Both the position numbers and the translations under genes were made by a program. A DNA stretch of 64,000 nt, from the NCBI GenBank assembly GCA_947568835.1, contig OX387606.1, positions 16,802,001-16,866,000 on the forward strand, given 5' to 3'. Of the stretch, positions 1 through 15,300 are shown piece by piece; the stretch's first letter is position 1, and every line of letters starts with the position of its first letter. The notes below the pieces were generated by a model. It was not told the origin of the DNA. It was given only the letters and a program-made list of their open reading frames with translations, and did not search any database. This stretch comes from Protonemura montana (lineage: Eukaryota > Arthropoda > Insecta > Plecoptera > Nemouridae).

Positions 1-267
1 TGCAAACGTAATTGTATGTGGGTCTAAAATTAAATATGAGTACCGATTGTATCTACAGGTGCTAATTAATTACCAATGCAGGTTACGTGATTACTTTAAT
101 GTTGCAATTACGTTATTATCATTTAATTTTATCCTTCCGAGATCGTTGCTATAGGCAGAGATATTTTGGGAAACCAACTGATGAAAAAATATTCAGAATT
201 CCTTCCGTCCAAAGCACGACCATGCTTTAACGTAACACTGGAATTGGTGACCGGGTGCTGCACTCAC

Positions 268-383
268 CGGCGATCGTGTTGAGGAACATGAGGTACTCGA
301 AGTTGGAAATCTCCCGCCGTTGCCATTTCTGAGTCATGTTCGAGTTCCTCATCAGTTGTCGGGGAGACATCATAGAGGCGCGC
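268..383 (-). CDS. rg (Nbea): rg exon 28, start of BEACH domain
   Basis: Completes Arg, then [38 protein letters not shown] plus one base. NBEA has [35 protein letters not shown], the first helix of BEACH. Acceptor TTCCAG, donor GTGAGT. The rest of the BEACH domain lies beyond the left edge. Confidence 0.98.
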
Positions 384-3300
384 CTGGAAAAGCGAGGGCA
401 GAATCGTGAACATGTGAAAAACAGCTCCATTACGAAAAACATTTTCACATCGAATAAACGATCATCTCGAGATTTTACCAAACTAACAAACCCTGACTTG
501 ATTGCTCTGACCTAAGGGGTAGCAACTTAAAAACATATGCCCAATTGCAACGTGGTACATTTACAAAATATAATGTTGAAATGAACTCCACTGCGTTGTC
601 AATGCTAAGTGAAGAACAACTAAATTTCCCAACGTTTCGTAACTTGTACCCGTTACTTTATCAAGGGTGAAAACAGTCCTGACAATTTTCCCTGGTTACG
701 AAACGTTGGAAAATTCAGTTGTTCTTCACTTAGCATTCAAAAACCAGTTTAAAAAGTTTTTATCAAAACTAATGCTAAGGTTAGATAAAGTAGACGTAAG
801 TCTAAAAACCATATTAATGGAATATATCAAATTGCTAGAAATAAAAGTTTGAACACAATATGAATATTCGATGCTTCAAGCTCATGTGCACTAATCTGTG
901 TGGAAATATAATAATGCAATTTGTGCCACGTTTTTGCTATCAAAAACTCCAGCTATCAAAGTGAAAACGTCGCCAGCCAAAGCTCCAACCCCATCACTAA
1001 ATCACGCTAATAAACTTTATCGGTAGCAACCAAACGACAATCACTGTGTTTATATAAACCAACCCCAACTCGAATTAGCATGCATTGTCACGTCCATCAT
1101 TGGCCCAACGCATTCTGAAAGCGCTGAGATTCTGGTGCCACGAAACCAAGTCGCTTTGCCAAAATACAGGCCGCCCAACTCTTTTTGGCAAGAACATCGT
1201 CAACATACACTGACAAGTTTAAGAATGGCGAACATGTGAACCGTTACTTCTAATCTTTGTGAAAACACACACTCATTTCCTTGACGATAGCTTCAATTTG
1301 TCTCTGGATTAATTGGATTAGTTGCGTTATTCGTCATGTGAATGCGGTGCATAGACTTTTCTGTATTCCCGTGTGTTTACCTGGTTTGAGGGATGCCGTA
1401 CTTGATGCCGACGCCTACTCTGGGCAGCGCCTTGATGATCTTTTTCACGGTGGTTTGGTCCGGGAACGCAAACATAATTGATGCTGAAAGGCGAACACAA
1501 AGGTGAGGAGCGTTAATGAGGGGTGACTTGAGATTAAACGTCGTCTTTTGGTGTCGAGCTGCTAATCAGGTGATGAGCAGGTAATGCAGTTTCAAAGATA
1601 ATTCGGAGGGGTTGGTTTTTAGAACAAGTTGTATTAGACTAGAAGCTGGTAGGGGTCGAAATAATAATGTGTGATATACTTTCATATTGTGTAAAAAGGA
1701 TTTTAAACCAATTCGAAGATATTTCCTCAATTTCTGTACGGCAAAGAACCATTCATATGTAGGGCAAAAAATCTAAGCATTTTCTAAATAACAAAAGCAA
1801 ACCGAGACGTCGTAAACATCATCACTTCTTAATAATAGTGGTCCAAATATTAAAATACTTTGCCTATTGCAAGCATTTGCAATTTAAATTAAATTTTAGA
1901 TCATCACTTCTTTTATAGTTGAAATTTAAGCAATTTGCCTGGAAAGATTTGATCAAAGTTCCTTTTATTAAAACCCAGCAATATCACGATTTCTTACCAT
2001 CTCGCTCGCAATAGTTTGTAATGGTAATAAACTTCGTCTTGGTCTCCTAAAACCAACTGCTATAGCATCATAGATCAATCCCCTCCCATTCGTTTCCCCT
2101 GTGGAAATCATCTTAGTTGATCCCCCGTCCCTGAACCTAATCCTGTTCTAAACCCTGGCTCAACGAAGAGGACGTCAGAAAGAATTTATAGCACGTGGGG
2201 AGTCAACCATAAGGGTACACCTGGATGGAAGCTGAAGGTTTGTTATTATATTACTAATAATACTTCTACCCGAGAATTTCGTCAAAATCCGTAATGGAAA
2301 GTGTGCGGGGTGCGTGGGGGGGGGGGGGGGGGGAGGAGATACAACGTACATGAATTTCTTGCTTGATGTAAAGAAGTTAGGAAAGTGCTAATAATTTCTA
2401 CAATATTGATGTCAATTGCAAGTAACTGTTGGTGTCAAACTTGAGGCTAAATGTATGATTAGAGACGTCAACGACATGTTTATTGAAAATATTAACGACT
2501 TTGATTCATCGCTGAAATACCACGTCATTTTAGCAGGTCGTATTTTATAGTTAATAAAATACAAGCTAATAAAAAATACTGTATATGTCATGTGTCGATT
2601 GGCATGGACTATGGAGGCATTATCTAATTTTTGCCTTCAACGCCGTCTTAGTAACAAGTGAATACTTAATGTAATACATTTTGATTCTACGTCAATATAT
2701 GGTCCGTTAATCACTCCAGTATATGATAGACTATAAATAGCCGGAAATGCAGATATAATTGGAGCTATCCTACGCGGGTATCCACAGTTAATTGTTGGCT
2801 TATAATAAAACAGTAAAAATAGAAGCAACTATTTTTTAAGGAAATAAATACAGGCGACTGCTAAATAAGGGCCGATATATTCTGAATAAAATTACCAATT
2901 GCTTATTGGGGCGAACCAAAGTCCAAAAAAAAAGAAACCAGCTCGAAAATATTCTCGAAAGTGTTTCTAAAAGTTTTTCTACCACACTGGTCTGTTGAGT
3001 AACAAAAAAGCATGTTGAAATATTTGAGTGTCACCACGCTGGTTCAGAGCGCGGAAGAATGCTTTTGAGAGATAGAATTCTTGTTTTATCTTATGGCTAG
3101 ATAGCCAGCCGCGGCATTCTTGCGGCTAAGTGGCCGCTAGGTATTCAATGCAACAGACGACGAATATTCGATTTGAATCACATTCTAACGCGACGAACAC
3201 GTCTGCACCCAAGATCACAGTCGAAACTCAAAGAAAGAATCGTTTTAGAAATAGCAAGCAATTTTTCTTTCAAGAAAACACTCACAAGTGGTTGAAAACA

Positions 3301-6300
3301 TTGTAATGTTCAAGTGAAATTGTCATCAAAGTGACTGTCAAAATGTCTTAAACAAATCAAACGGAACCTATCAAATGCCAACCATCAATCAGTTCGCGTC
3401 TCGACATCTGAATCTCATCGCAACAGATTCAATAGAAGATGAGTAATAAAATAAGTTGACCACTTACTCCTGCTGGCAAGGAAGATCTCGATGGCAACAT
3501 TCTGCAGAAGATACCTCCTAGAGAAAATAGCTCGCACTTCAGAAAAGTACCACTTTCCATGAAGATGGTCGCAGTATTTGAGCACCTGCAACAGACAAAA
3601 CAAACAACACATTTTAGAGAAAACCATTGCAATATTCCAAGCACGAATAATACACACGTCATGCTGGATTTTTATGTTACCCCATAACTTTATTCCAAAG
3701 GAATACATCTTAAGCACTTATTCCATTTGAATTTTATTGTTATAGGGGCAATAATCACGTAAAATTACTTCTTATTATTCAGCGTAGACGTTCAGACAGC
3801 ACAAAAACAGGTAAGGTTCACCACGGTCTATGCCAGGGATGAACGTACCTCAACGTGCTATTGCTTTTGTGTGATTGTATCCGTTGTCCCGAACTGATCT
3901 CTCTTCTTAGTAGCTCCAAGTCGTATAACGATACTTCGTTTATACGCGACAATAAAGTTATTTCAGCGTTTTAACTACCCGCGATGAAATGAGCTGGGAA
4001 AGGTTTATGTTTTAATTGCATATTGGCTTTGATTGCCGAGTTGGATCTATAAGTGTTAACCATCAGCTGCCAGCGTTAACTGCGGCTAAACTTTGCTTTG
4101 TGCAATATCGTGTACGTTTGGCGATAACTAATTAGAATGTTAAAACAAAAAAAGAAATCGCTGATTATGAAAAGACTTGCTAAATAAGCGCTAATTCTAA
4201 TATCAAAATTCGTATCAAGTTTGGCGTAGTTTTAAAGAAACCGCATATCCTTCGACGTTATCGCACAGCTTTTCGCTTTTCAACGAGGTTGTTCGTGCAT
4301 TTTCCGGGCAAGTCCCCCCCACTCTCCCCCTGGAAACGAACGGTTGAAGCGTGAAACAAAATGGCGACTGTGCTCTGCGGGCCGTATCGGCGCATGTCGC
4401 AGGGGCAGAGCACGGTCATACATCTCTCTGGCCTGTTTGGTAACAACCAGATCAATGTTTGGCAAGGTACTTGCAACTATACAGAAGAAGCTCTAGCTCC
4501 TCCTCCATGTGCGGACGGCCATCTTTGATAAACATTGATCCGGAAATTTTATATGTTTCTTGGTGAAGACTGCTACACGATGTGGAGTCACCAAAACCGC
4601 TACGCTGTATAACCAACACAATGTAGTCGTTAAATTTAGTTTCGTTCGAATTTTCAAAACTTTACGTACCCACCATGTCAAAAAGAAAGAAAGATAAAGT
4701 TGCTTCGGGGGTCATAATAAACTTTTGGACACATATCTCACTTAACTATTGTTCAAACTGACCAACCCTAAAGATCGTAAAAATTTCTTTACGCTACCTT
4801 TACGTCCATCTGAAAGCTTACAACGTACCTATATTTCAAAAGATTTTTCCCAGTACGTTGTTCGCTCACACAAAGCAATTTTTACACTATCAGAACGGGT
4901 ACAACCCACGCGCAAAGATGGCTCTTCCATTTCCGGCTGCCATTTTCCGCAAGCTGCCTCATTATGTGCGCATGAAACCAACAATGCTAAATCATATCGC
5001 CCTAGGATGACGCAAAATGCACGGTGCAGATAAATCGACAATGACAATTGTAGGTTTTCACCAAAATGTTGACAAGACAATAGACCGCACGATCGTGCTT
5101 CATTAATCTTTGCAGAGAAATCTCTCCACCCCCAAGTTTAGCGCGTCGAGATATTGCGGACGGTTTAATCGGGCTCACCTGGCCAACCGCGGTAATGTCC
5201 TCTAGACATGAGCTGGCCGTGGTTCACGTGCACCATTGCGTATTGTCTGAAATGATTGGTTGCACACATATGGCGGCTTCCCATAGTACGGTTCCTATGT
5301 GATAACAAGACTAAGGTCGGGTTTTACCAAAATGTTCAACTAATAGTTGGATATCTAACTCACAGAAACATCTGAATTTCACTGCATGTGATTGGAAGTC
5401 GCCATGGCAACAGTTTCAACTAGCACTTCAACTAGGAGGCGAGATTTTGGTAAAACCGGACATAAGACCAAAGGTGGTATGCAATACACTCTTGCTGGGT
5501 GAATGTAAATTTGTTTCCAACTTGCATGCACCATAGCGCTAAGTCTGCTAGAATCTTGTAAGTTTTCGGCTTAATTAATTTGTCAAGCAACATTATGTTG
5601 TACAATATATACCTAACCATGATAAATTCCGGGGACCTTGAGATCGTGCGTTAATATTGTGCATAATTGCATTCACGATTTGTATCTCTCATCACAGTGA
5701 AAACATGATACGAAAATTACATCGTTCAAAATAGGTCACAATTAGGATCCTTATACCCTTGTTGTCATATTCCTGTATTAAAACTGGAAATTTTTCTCTA
5801 AACTTGCAGTTATCACTTTCAAATATGGGGAGGGTTCAATTTCAAAATCTCTTGTATACCGCTCAGCATCCAATTCACCCATTGCACACACAATTGTCAA
5901 GCGCTCTTTTTATCCTAAAAAAATCAAACAAACAAGTGAACAATGACATCAATGGATAGCCTGCATCCTAATTGAGGAGGGATCCTTGTTTCCCGTAGCA
6001 TGATGAGGTCACTCAGTTTAAGAGTTCCAAAGGGTCCTTATGGGATCGAAACTTTTGTCAATAATAATGGACACACGTGGCACATCCCACACCCCTTGCA
6101 TTTTCATCCCCTTCGTGACAATGGCGAGATGGTCTTTTCAGTTCGCACTTTGCCATCCGATATATTGGTCCGGGGCACGAGTACGTATCACTAATCGGTG
6201 CTGCAGGGTGGGAGGCTGGCGTGGGGACAGATTTATCTCGTGCGTTCGGTGGCCGCAGGAGCGTGGAGAGATTGAAGGCAAAGCGGTTTTTTCGGGGTGG

Positions 6301-9300
6301 CTCAAATGTGACAAATTTCTTTCAACGGAGATGTGACATGTAAGTGTAAATGATTAATCTGATCACGAGAAGAGGAAAACACTCAGATGGCGTTAGATCT
6401 CGATGTGTCAGGACAAATAACACATTCTGATTTGCTGTTGTTACACTCATTACAAGTTGAACGATTGGTTTGGTTTTTGTCACATTGGATACACACTTAA
6501 CACTTGCAAAATATTAAAAAATAACGATTTACACCTTAATATGAGACCCAGACGTAAAAGTACAGATACCAACTCTACCTTATGTGAAATCTTATCTAAA
6601 TTGCAAATGCTTGCAATGCGCGGGGTATTTTATTATTATTATTATTACTACTCGATAATACTCGAGATTGAATGGTTGTGACGTGGTATAGCGTCACGAG
6701 AATCAGAGTGACTTTCGATGAGTTCCGTCATTCTCATCAAATGCACTAAAATACTCTCAACAATTATGTGTGCAAGTAGCTTAATGAATTAGAGCAACAC
6801 CCGCGATAGGTGGAAATAGGGGTTCGAGTCCGCGTTTGAGCATCAATTTTTGAGACGGTAAATAAAAAATGCTGCCCTTTGCAAGTGAAAAACAAATCAA
6901 GATAAATCCCTTTGTGAAAAACTGTAAGGCATAGGCTTTGGTATAGGTACAGACAAAACGTAAGTCGCAAGCGTTTTTCTAAGCATAAGTAAAGCTGACG
7001 TGTAATTGGAGTGTTCGGCTTGCCAGCAAAATGAAAGAGGGCTGCAGCGTCTGTAATCCGGGGATTAAAAAGGGCGCTTCTCGGGTTACGCGCGACAGCA
7101 ATGGGCAGTGAGGGGCCCAAGAGCCGGCCAGAGTCGAAGGACCGGTGCTGAGTGGGCCCAGCGTGGGGCCCCAAATACTCTAGAGATTGCGCTTTTGCAT
7201 GGCGAGCGCCGCATGTTCTGGGGGCCAAATGGGTCACCGGTTTTCGTCGCGAAGAGATATTGCTTGAGTGTGACCACCGGAATGAAGTTGTCTGTGGATG
7301 GTGAATGGGGGGCGCTGCTTCAAGTGAACTACTTGGGAGTCTGTCGATGAATTCAACAGTGACATGTAGATGTACCATTTATGGAGTTATAAAATGAAAT
7401 TCCTGAGCCTTTCAGGGGGTTAGCAAGATGGCGAAACATTTACATGTTAGGTGAAGAGAAAATTGCTGGAATTATTGAGACATTTGCAGCATTATGAGGT
7501 CATGAATGCATGACAGTATAAGAAACATGGGAAATATATATTTTTAGCGCGGTGCATTGCGTTTTAGGTTAAGTTCAAGCTTATAAAAATATGACCTTTT
7601 GTGCACCTATTTTTAGTAAGAACATAATTTACGTTCATTGAAACAAAACAAAACAAAGCAAAAACTTGACAAGACTAAACACGTGGCTGCACGGCGTTTT
7701 CATTAGGCTAAGTAAATAAGTTCGTGAACAACTGCGACACAATCTTGGTTACCAAACTGAATTTCGTGACATTTCCCTAGTTTGAACATCTATTTTTGGT
7801 GCACAATGTTTGAGAAAACAGAAGGAAATGCCACCACGGAAAAGCAGAGGGAGCGTCTGTGGTGCATGATGCATTGTCCTTACAGTGAGGTCATCAGCAA
7901 CTACTAGACACTAATTTTATTTATGTGTATACCAGAAGCAAGAGTTAATTCAATCATTATCCAGTTATAATCCAATTGTCGTCTAGTCTGTGCACTCCAA
8001 GTGCACTAACCCTCTCTTGATAGCACCCTCTGCGCTAGAGGCCGGAGGGGAAGATTTGCTGCAGGCTCGATTCGCAGAAGCACGGGATAGTTCTCTCAAA
8101 AAAACATTGAGATAACGCTCTAAGCATGCTCATGGATTAATGGCATGCTGTTACAGTGAAAACGATTAAGTTATGACAAGAATTAATTTTTAGAAATCAA
8201 ACTATCAACAAATAACCAAAGAGCGTATCAGTCAAAGGTGCCGATTATAGGTAGACTTGGTACATATCTTTCGGAAAACTTGAAAAGAAATACAGAAAAA
8301 GAACATCTATGAGCGGTCATGTTCAGATTTCAAATTCAGTTGACTTCATATTCACACCATTATTCGAGCGTACACGAGTTATTGCTAATTGACTCATCGG
8401 ATTGCAAATACATATCCGCAGATCAAGTTCACCTGCACCTACGCACCAATTAAAACGGACAAAGAAACCATTTCTTTCCAATCGTAGCCACACCTAGGGA
8501 TCGCTCAATTAAAGTTAGCTCAACTAATTGTCGCAGCACGGGGAACGCACACCAACCAGTCGTCAAAAAGTCACGTCTGAATCCGGTGACATAGCCGTCA
8601 TTCACACCTCGCCGAGGCGGAGTCTCGACACAATGGCTCGCCACCTGATTGGTTGCAGCATTAAAAACTTTTTCAGGTGTCTTGTCACACAAAATCCTGT
8701 CCTATCTGTTAAAATAGACATATAAATCGCAGGTAAGTGCTCGCTCTCTCTCTCTCTCTCTAGCCTTCTCGATGTCTTGGAGAGCTTTTTTTCTTTTTGG
8801 CATCCCCAGTTAACCTGTCCTTTTATAGGGTTTTTATTCTTATGGTGAACCTTTCAAAATGTCTCCGAGAATAAATCCACGCTAAATTATACTACACGCA
8901 AAGTGGCATGGACGCGTATAATTTAGTTATGGTCGCTTTTAAATAGGCCATAACTTAAAATATAATATACGTAAATATTTGCATATAACGTCCTAATGTC
9001 ATTCAATGCAGCGGGTTCGATGGCTAAGTAGACTCGTGAATCAAATTCACTTTACCGCACTCTTCTTTTTGTTGGCATGGCAGAAAGCATGTCTGTTAAA
9101 ATTAAAGGTAAACCTGGACGTTGAAAATATATGTCACTGCATTATATTTGGCTATACGAGTCGCTCATTATAACGTCTTGGCTTTGGTAGATAGATTTAC
9201 GATGCACTTTCGCGGATGAAACAAAAGTCAACTTTAATTGATAGGAGAAAAAAATGCATGCTTTTGCAAGGTCTGCAAACAGGCATTTAGTTTTGTAAAA

Positions 9301-12300
9301 GCTTTGACATTTTCTAGTGCGCGGGTTCAAGGGGAATGAAAATGAAGTAGAGACAACAATGTTCAGATGCAACCCATTTTAGGCAAACTATGTCCTATTC
9401 TTATCTGAGAACTCTTATGATGTAAAAAACTGTGTTTCTAAAAAAAAATAACACACGTTATGATGAACGGTAATTTTATGTGTTTGGTCGGTTTCACCGA
9501 CACGACTGTAGTTTAGCTCAAGATTGTATAATCCCTAAAACAACAAGATTTAGCAAATGTTAGGTATGGGCACTCAAATTAGGGTAACATAGGTAAAACA
9601 GCCTAGCTTCCTTTCCACGCTTCGCTTGCTGATTTTAGCTATCCAGTGGAAACACCAGAAAAATAAAAAAACCATGCAAGAAAAACATAGTTTTTAGCAC
9701 AGATTTAATTGAAATGGGGATGTTTTGTGATATAGAAATACGTCACGGTTTTGTCTGACAGTACTTTCTTTGAACTAGACGAGAGGTTTAAAATTTAAAA
9801 CTCAAATTTCAAATATTAACCCGAGATTAGCACGAAACAAATTATTGACAGCTACCAAATGTATTCTGTTTGATGTGACAGAACAGTGTCTTCTTGAATA
9901 AATACTATATTTTAATTTAAATGTCGATATTATTTTAGTGATCGTGACTTTCAAACCTTTTAAAATATCGGAACCAAGTTTAACTTAAAGTTAGGACAAA
10001 AAATGTCTCCAGCTAATAAAAGTAATATGAAAACAACAGGACTCATGCCTTGGAATTAACACTGATCACAATACATCTTCCCTGATAGAACGCACGCTGG
10101 GCCATCGGAGAGGACTTCGTTATTAACGGTTTGTTTAGCTTGGCTAAAAGGTAGATCTGCTTCTGCCACTACCTCGGCTTATTTACTGTTTTATTTATGT
10201 GACTCCTATTTTACTCTCTGTCTCGAGCTGTGTTTTTTGTGTGGTCCTGCGGTTGACACCCAGAGACCTTCTCCATCATTAACCCGGGCCTAGAAGACAA
10301 TGGCATGTCCTATCAGGACACGACCATCTCCCTGAACGCATGACGAGCAAGCATGCCGAAGTCCTTGCGGTCTTGTGGAGGCAAACATCATTTGATGCAG
10401 ACTTTTCACTAACGAGAATACAGCCAAGGCACAAAGTCATCGAGGTTCGGTGTCAATTGAGGACGGAATTTTTCAGTTTACAAGAAAAGTTAAAAGAGTT
10501 TTATGTGGTTATTAATTGGCCTGTATTCATTTTTAATTGGAGGCGGTTTTTTACGCCGGAAACCCAGTGAGGCTGGCACTCGATTTTTATCACGAGGAAT
10601 ACGTTTAACTTAATGAAGTACCAACGAAGTTAAAGAAAAAAATATTAGTTGGATTTACCAAAGCGTATAGGGCTACGACAGGTCACTGGAACTAGAGGGA
10701 GTTGTCAATAACTCAGATTAAAATTTCATATTTACTAAGATTTTCAATACTTTTAATTGCCAGAAACCTATATCTTTTCAGACTTGAAATCTAGCCTATT
10801 AAACTAGTGTACGAGTGGGCGAAGCGAACTGTATATTCACGGAAAACATTTTGTGATGATTTTCTTGGTCCTACCAATAGATGTCGCGCCCAGATCGAAC
10901 GCTGCACCCAACCATACCTCGTAAAAGTGAGCCGAATGATCCATCGATCATTCCCAGATCTCATCTAACGTCCACAAAAATAAAAGACAAATATATTTAT
11001 TGTGCGATCTGGAAGGAGATAAAATTGTGAGAACGTTTTAAAATATTGCAGAGAACTATAAAGGCAAGACAATCTCACGGATCAAGTTTTTGAACATTAA
11101 ATGTTGCCATGCCCTCTAAGAAATAGTATTGCCAGACAATGTCTAGACAATTTTCTCAGACTTTTATAACACCTTCAAAATAAACTGTCCACGCAGCGCA
11201 AATTTCACGACATGTCTCAAATTACTCTAGAGGAAATATTTATAGTAATAGTAAATAGTAATCACCCTACAAGTAATTGAAAGTAGTCAAATAAATTGAC
11301 TACGTGGCATCGAGTGCAATGGTAAATAGTGATGAACTAGAAAGTTCTGCAAGCTAGCTGATAGTGGTCCTATCGTTTACAAGTGAGGCTGGTACGCGGT
11401 CCAATCTGACCCCCAACAACCCTAATAGCTCCACGGGATGTGTGCAGGCACGGCCGGGGCGCGTTTGGCGAACGAGATTGTGCTGATGCAACGGCAGTCC
11501 GATGTTTGCACGCACAAATCGATAAGCAATGCTCATGTTTTGTACCAGACTTTCACAGAACCGTCCCAACGTAGTGTTCCGAAACCGGTGGCTAGGTGCC
11601 GCGAACAAAGAGCGAATCATACTTTTGAGTCACAAAATCACAAAGTAATTACAAAATTCGCCCAAAAACGTTGCGAATAATTTGGCTAGGCGTTTAATAT
11701 ACGTGGTAGCCATTCCTGGCAGTCCGACCTACCGGCGCAGCAATGTGATTCTGTTGCTTTTTCCCAGGGAAATTAGATATTATGAGATGTAAATAGAAGG
11801 AAATCTTTATTGGTTATTTTGTGGGCTTTGAAAAAAAATGTATCATCGCATCTCATCTCATTTCACTGGATAAAAAGGTGCAAAATCGTACTCCAGAGAT
11901 CATAAGCCAGTCCAACAAACATGCTAAAAGCTTAGTTCTTTTCGCTAAACTAAACTGTAACTCGACTTCAAAATTAAATGTTCTAAGGGGCAAAATAACT
12001 TTCACATTCCCGATTTTCAAACACAGTTCCATTTGCACCACATATCAACTTTGCATAGTCGCCATTTACAGGTCTCAAAATCGTTCCACACATTTGCGTG
12101 CTGGATCGAGAGGACTTGGGAATTTCGTTGTTCGGTTTTAAATAGGTTGTTCCACAGTATCAGTCAATGTTGATAGGTACAGGATTAAAGAAAATGACAC
12201 ATTCTTTTCTCTAAGGTAAAAGTACCTAAATCTCATGAATATCTTTCTAGCTGGGACTTTTTAAAATCATACCGAGCAGGGTCACATTTATTTAAGACAA

Positions 12301-15300
12301 ATCCAGGAACCCTACCATGTAAACTCGCCTAATGGTACAAACTCAAAGAACATCACAAAAAAGAGACAACTAATATTCCGAAACATACACTAATATCTTG
12401 TTTTTCTGCAGCGAGGGTTTAATTTAAAGCTAAAAACTCATCGCGCCCTGTTACCAATTTCGCCGTCATGTTCTTCCAATTCTCATCTCCACTCACCGAA
12501 AACAGCCCACGTGCGAAAATTTGGCTAGGTTGCTGCAAGCACCATGGCGCAGGTCTAAAAACTAACGGAAGTAAGTCTGTGTGTCCCGGGCCTGCGGTTA
12601 GTCGCTAATTCGTGTGGCGCCTCCACTGCTCCCGTCGTCGAGCAGATTGACAGGCTCATGTATAAATAAGACCAGTGGCGGCATTAGTACCAACCAAACA
12701 CTACGGAAAGCCTCGAAGAATGGGGCATTTTAAATAGTACGGCAATCAGTTTTGAAACTTATCTGAACCTGACTGCATCTTAAGGGAAAATAATTTATGC
12801 ACATTCAATAATGAACAACGATTCTTATGAATTTGGTTAGCTTTCAACTCAAACGGTGTTATTGAATATTGTGTGTTGTAAACTGTATATATTTTTTTAA
12901 CTGACTGTCAAAATAACATGTATGTGGTCAATGATGTCAAGGAGCAAACACAATAACATAAAGGTACACCAGGGGAAGAAGGTTCAGACAGAATCTTCGC
13001 AATCTTCACTTTTATGCGTTTATTATGGCTCCACTGAACAAAAAAGCACACCGAAGTTAAATAAATACATATTAGCGTCATTCAACTATGAATGGATGTT
13101 GATAAAAATTTTTGGTCCAAGCGGTCAAGTCGAAAAATTGCCCTAACATGGTATAAAATGTATCGCAATCTAGTTGGGCACACACCCCTCTGCCTCACAC
13201 CGTAAACGCCACTGCCGTCTTCAATGGGGCGACGGCCAAAGCTGTGACACTGACAGTGGGCTTGGCTCGGCAGGTCCGTCTCATGCACGCGGTTAATTAC
13301 TAACAGATCAACAGTGTTGTCTTAGGAAAGGGAAACCATAACTTGAAGATGCTCTCAGCGTCTCAGTTCCGACATCATTCTAAATGTTGACAGCTGTGTA
13401 AGAGGAAATGAAACAGTTTATTTCAAAAGGGAATATGCTACAAGGTATAGATCTTAGTGGCGAAGAACAGATGCACACACGCTAGCAGGGTTGGTTAAAG
13501 ATTAATATAAAAATGATCTAGGATCTATATAATCTAAAAGCATATCACCTGTCCGAATTATAAAAACCAACATATTAAGCAGGCGATCTAAAATAGCATG
13601 TCAGTGCGTTTCGATGATAAATTAATTGATAATTTCCGCGACCGAAAGCCTGAAGGCTAAAAAAGAGCATGAAAAACGACTCATCTATGAAAGTTGAGTT
13701 ATAATTTCTTAAACACTTTGTAGCTGCTCTTGACGGGTTTCCCTCCTCCACATATGCTCACATTTCAACTCTCTTGATTTTATTTTTTCGTCCAACATCA
13801 ACTTAAAGATGCTCGCTATTTTTAAAACACCCATAGCTCGTTCTTGCACACTATATATTTCATCGCATGAAACTTCGTCCTGCAGGCATCAGGATATGAA
13901 CGAGCTAACACTCATATATTAATCCATCTGGTCTCAGCTATAGCCATATCATACAACACCTCATTGTGCGCTATAAAAACCTAGTTACAAAGAAGGTGTC
14001 ATTATGCGGGTTAATCTTTCTTTTCACACCTTTACACGGACACGTCGAGTGCCATTGAATTGCAGGCTTACATCCATAACAGTCCCATTAACCAGTAGGG
14101 GCGCCCCAACGAGCAACATCCTGACACGAAATGTTAGTGTGCATTATGGTTTGCTTATTATATTATAAAAATTCGAATTCTTTAATATTAAGCCGCCAAC
14201 ACTAAACCAATAGAAAAAAATCTATGATCCTCTACTCTGTGAATTTGAAATAAAATTGGGGTGGTCCTTTAAGTCTAAGGTTCATGCAATGCTTGTGCAG
14301 ACAATTACGCGACTGAATTGTGTAATAGACTGAGCGTAGGACTGGCAAGGGTCAGGATTGGTGTAGCATTATAGATATAGGTACTTGACAACAAGCAACA
14401 GAATTGGATAAAAGAGCCGGCTTGTTCCTGTAGGTATAGATCTAGGATCAATGGGGCTAACGTGGCGTGAAACCCAGAGAGACTTGTATCTCTTCATTGT
14501 GGTCGTTGTTGGCTAAAAGCTATATAGTGAACATTTATGAAGTAAAGGTTTGTGTAGGGCGAAGTTTAAAAAAATTTTGTAACTCTGTAATATTGATATT
14601 TTTTCTATGTGTACGGCTCTATCAGGACAGCGCTGCGTTAAATAGTATTGTTCGTTGCCGGATAAATTCCCAGAAATCATAAAAGGAACATACTTGGTCG
14701 TTTTACCGGTACCATACCAATATGATATGCAATTCCTCGTAGTCGTATACAGTACAGAGATTATATAAATCTCGGGGAACATCTTAATTTCCTACCAATT
14801 TCAAGTGCCAATGAACCAAACAGGGTTAATTCAGCATTTTGAGAGCCCGAAATTGGACACAATGTACTTTACTTTCCTGCAGAGGGATGTGTTAAGTAAC
14901 AGATGTAGGTTTTCACGCATCCGTGGATAATTTCGATAACAAAAGGAACCCCATCTCTGTTGATTAAACATGCATTGAGCAGCATCGCATGTCATGCATG
15001 ATTACTCTCCGCAAGCTACTCATGGATGGAAATGTTGCACGGAACGCGTTAGAGTTTTCCGGAGGAAAGTGGAGCCGCAGAGGAAAGATGCCGCGCTGAA
15101 CGGAATAATGAGCAAGACTTTCGATTCTCAATTTAAATTATAATTATAACAGTGAAGATATTTAAATTAAAGAAGTTTACCTCGTGATTATCAATCATAA
15201 TAGTATTATATTGCCAAATATTTATAGGTGAGTCGAATAATCTGTGAGAACGCTTACCTCGGCAACCAGAATAAATGAGATAATCTCATCGCAAGACTCG

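Noticed and set aside
667-852. 61-codon ORF near the left end as a gene
   Set aside because: It runs through one arm of the foldback element, so it is repeat-derived.
6770-6841. Functional tRNA gene
   Set aside because: A- and B-box are present, but acceptor and anticodon stems do not pair properly; it is better explained as a SINE head.
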